Positions 14,952 to 16,164 of a stretch of 16,164 nt of DNA are shown one piece after another (within the stretch, counting starts at the first letter, position 1; each line of letters starts with the position of its first letter). Made by a program: the position numbers and the translations under genes. Under the pieces are notes generated by a model, which was given only the letters and a program-made list of their open reading frames with translations, was not told the DNA's origin and did not search any database. The DNA is taken from positions 1 through 16,164 of the forward strand of contig JAFAGX010000528.1 in assembly GCA_019237515.1 (NCBI GenBank), in the 5' to 3' direction. The DNA comes from Acidobacteriaceae bacterium (GTDB lineage: Bacteria; Acidobacteriota; Terriglobia; Terriglobales; SbA1).

Positions 14952-16164
14952 TTACTCGCGAGCCCGATTTTTAATCCAGATTGGCGTTCCGATGAAGCCA
15001 AACGCACGTCGAATCTGGTTCTCAAGGAATCGTTGATAGGAGAAGTGCAATTTAACACTGCGATCGGTGAAGAGAATAAATGTAGGAGGGGAAATCGCAG
15101 CCTGGGTCATGTAATAAATCTTTACGCGTTGCCGCTGCGGGACTGAGGCTCGGTCAAAGTCGATTTGCTGCAGGAAGCGATTCATCTCTGAGGTTGGAAT
15201 CCTTTTGCGCCGTTCTGCGGCTACTTGCTCAATCGCTGGAAGAATCTTTTCCGTGCCTCTTCCGTTTTGCGCGGAAATGAACAACACCGGGGCATAGCTC
15301 AGGAACTTGAGTGAGTAACGAAGCCTCTGTTCGTAGGCGGTGCGGTCTGCCGGGCGTTTGCTCTCCTGAATTCTGGCGGCTCTCGACTGGCTCACCGGTT
15401 TCTTTTGCCCGCTGGTGATAAGGTCCCATTTGTTAACGATGATGATCACGGACCGGCCACTTTCATGGGCGTAGCCGGCGATGGTGGCATCGAGCGCGCT
15501 CACCCCCTCGGCGGCGTCGATGACGAGCAGCGCGATATCCGCGGCTTCCAGGTGCTTACGGGCCATAATTACAGAGAGTTTCTCCGCCAGCAAGCGAGTC
15601 TTGCCTTTGCGGCGGATGCCAGCGGTGTCGACGAAGCGGAAGCGTTGACCGTTTCGTTGCACGACCTCGTCGACCGCATCGCGGGTGGTTCCGGGCACAG
15701 GCGAAACAATGGCGCGCTCCGTCCCGGTCAGACGGTTCAGCAACGTGGATTTGCCGACATTCGGATGACCGATGATTGCAACCTTGATCTCGGTTGGCTG
15801 TTCCTGTGCGTTCTCCGTGTTCTCTGTGGTTTTTTCCTGCGGCGGCAGAGCTTCGAGTACCGCATCCAGTAACTCATCGACTCCACGTCCGTGTTCGGCG
15901 GAAATCGGGAACAACCGAGGGATCCCGAGCCGATGAAAATCATCGCTAAGTCCTTGCTGCTTGTCCGTGTCAATTTTGTTTACCGCAAGAAACACGGGTT
16001 TCCCGCTTCGGATGAGCAGACGGGCCAGTTCTATATCCGGGGCTGCCAGTTCGCTGCGGCCATCCGCCACCAGAATCACAGCGGCAGATTCATCCAGGGC
16101 AACTTTGGCTTGGCGAAATATCTCTGCGGGAATCAGATCCTTCTCTTCGGGAATGATCCCGCCT
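14952..16164 (-). CDS. der: GTPase Der (EngA), N-terminal part outside window
   Basis: The double-domain GTPase Der is needed for 50S ribosomal subunit maturation. The visible 403 residues start inside the first G domain just after its DTGG motif (GIIPEEKDLIPAEIFRQAKVALDES). They include its NKID G4 motif, the linker, and the whole second G domain: GHPNVGKST (G1), PGTTRDAV (G2), DTAGIRRKG (G3), NKWD (G4) and ISAQNGRG (G5). The KH-like C-terminal domain ends in GTPIWIKNRARE, as is usual. A GTG at 16079 is only an internal codon, since the frame is open to the window edge with family-typical sequence. The linker (KTTENTENAQEQPTE) is low-complexity and encoded by tandem 9-mers at 15804-15830. 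The gene is convergent with the membrane-protein gene. Confidence 0.97.
   Translation of the reverse strand, partial: GGIIPEEKDLIPAEIFRQAKVALDESAAVILVADGRSELAAPDIELARLLIRSGKPVFLAVNKIDTDKQQGLSDDFHRLGIPRLFPISAEHGRGVDELLDAVLEALPPQEKTTENTENAQEQPTEIKVAIIGHPNVGKSTLLNRLTGTERAIVSPVPGTTRDAVDEVVQRNGQRFRFVDTAGIRRKGKTRLLAEKLSVIMARKHLEAADIALLVIDAAEGVSALDATIAGYAHESGRSVIIIVNKWDLITSGQKKPVSQSRAARIQESKRPADRTAYEQRLRYSLKFLSYAPVLFISAQNGRGTEKILPAIEQVAAERRKRIPTSEMNRFLQQIDFDRASVPQRQRVKIYYMTQAAISPPTFILFTDRSVKLHFSYQRFLENQIRRAFGFIGTPIWIKNRARE
15804..15830. repeat. Three tandem 9-mers inside the Der linker
   Basis: Units CTGTGCGTT, CTCCGTGTT and CTCTGTGGT follow head to tail, then a run of six T including the last base of the third unit. 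Read on the coding strand they give T-T-E, N-T-E, N-A-Q in the Der linker. The unit length of nine keeps the frame. The text looks like the dispersed CTCTGTG-type intergenic repeats I recall from several environmental phyla. Confidence 0.6.

Noticed and set aside
1..16164. Search for CRISPR arrays, tRNAs, insertion sequences, toxin-antitoxin or defence genes
   Set aside because: None was seen. The only tandem repeats are the short 7-mer and 9-mer clusters, and all larger genes have housekeeping or metabolic signatures or are unassigned.

Overview
The window is an ordinary-looking chromosomal stretch of a Gram-negative-type bacterium, densely packed with genes on both strands. Several features suggest Acidobacteriota (Terriglobia-like): the style of the membrane and exported proteins, moderately high GC, an outer-membrane barrel with a C-terminal Phe, a serA/class V aminotransferase pair, and tandem 7-mer and 9-mer repeats of a kind I associate with those genomes. 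This placement is an inference from recollection, not a search result. I saw no tRNA, rRNA, CRISPR array, insertion sequence, phage or integron. No gap between genes exceeds 300 bases.

Region 1 (1-4053, minus strand) is a probable four-gene operon, read right to left. It holds a trehalose synthase (TreS, GH13), a GT-A glycosyltransferase resembling glucosyl-3-phosphoglycerate/mannosylglycerate synthases, a small TM-helix (MscS-related) membrane protein, and an exported protein whose 3' end lies outside the window. The last three are separated by only 6 bases or overlap by 20 bases. The content suggests compatible-solute metabolism and osmotic adaptation. A HAD phosphatase (4245-4958) reads away divergently and could, speculatively, belong to the same pathway.

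Region 2 (4245-8888) holds the HAD phosphatase and an exported protein resembling zinc-dependent phospholipase C, both on plus. A RidA-family protein on minus lacks the catalytic Arg. It faces away from a conserved-looking unknown gene (6960-7511, plus) across a 242-base gap rich in inverted repeats. RsmD (16S rRNA G966 methyltransferase) and an unrecognised upstream gene follow on minus.

Region 3 (9027-14927) holds a site-2 protease with two CBS domains (plus), an outer-membrane beta-barrel protein (minus), and the serine-biosynthesis pair of class V aminotransferase then SerA (minus). A polytopic membrane protein (plus) reads divergently from that pair.

Region 4 (14952-16164, minus) is the C-terminal two-thirds of the ribosome-assembly GTPase Der, cut by the window edge. 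Its inter-domain linker is encoded by a tandem 9-mer repeat resembling dispersed intergenic repeats.

I found no clearly new defence or mobile system. The items most worth following are the osmolyte-type operon with an unassigned glycosyltransferase, the structured leader at 6841-6939, the Der-linker repeat, and the RidA variant. Start codons are often GTG or TTG with good Shine-Dalgarno sequences, so default ATG calls would misplace several starts.
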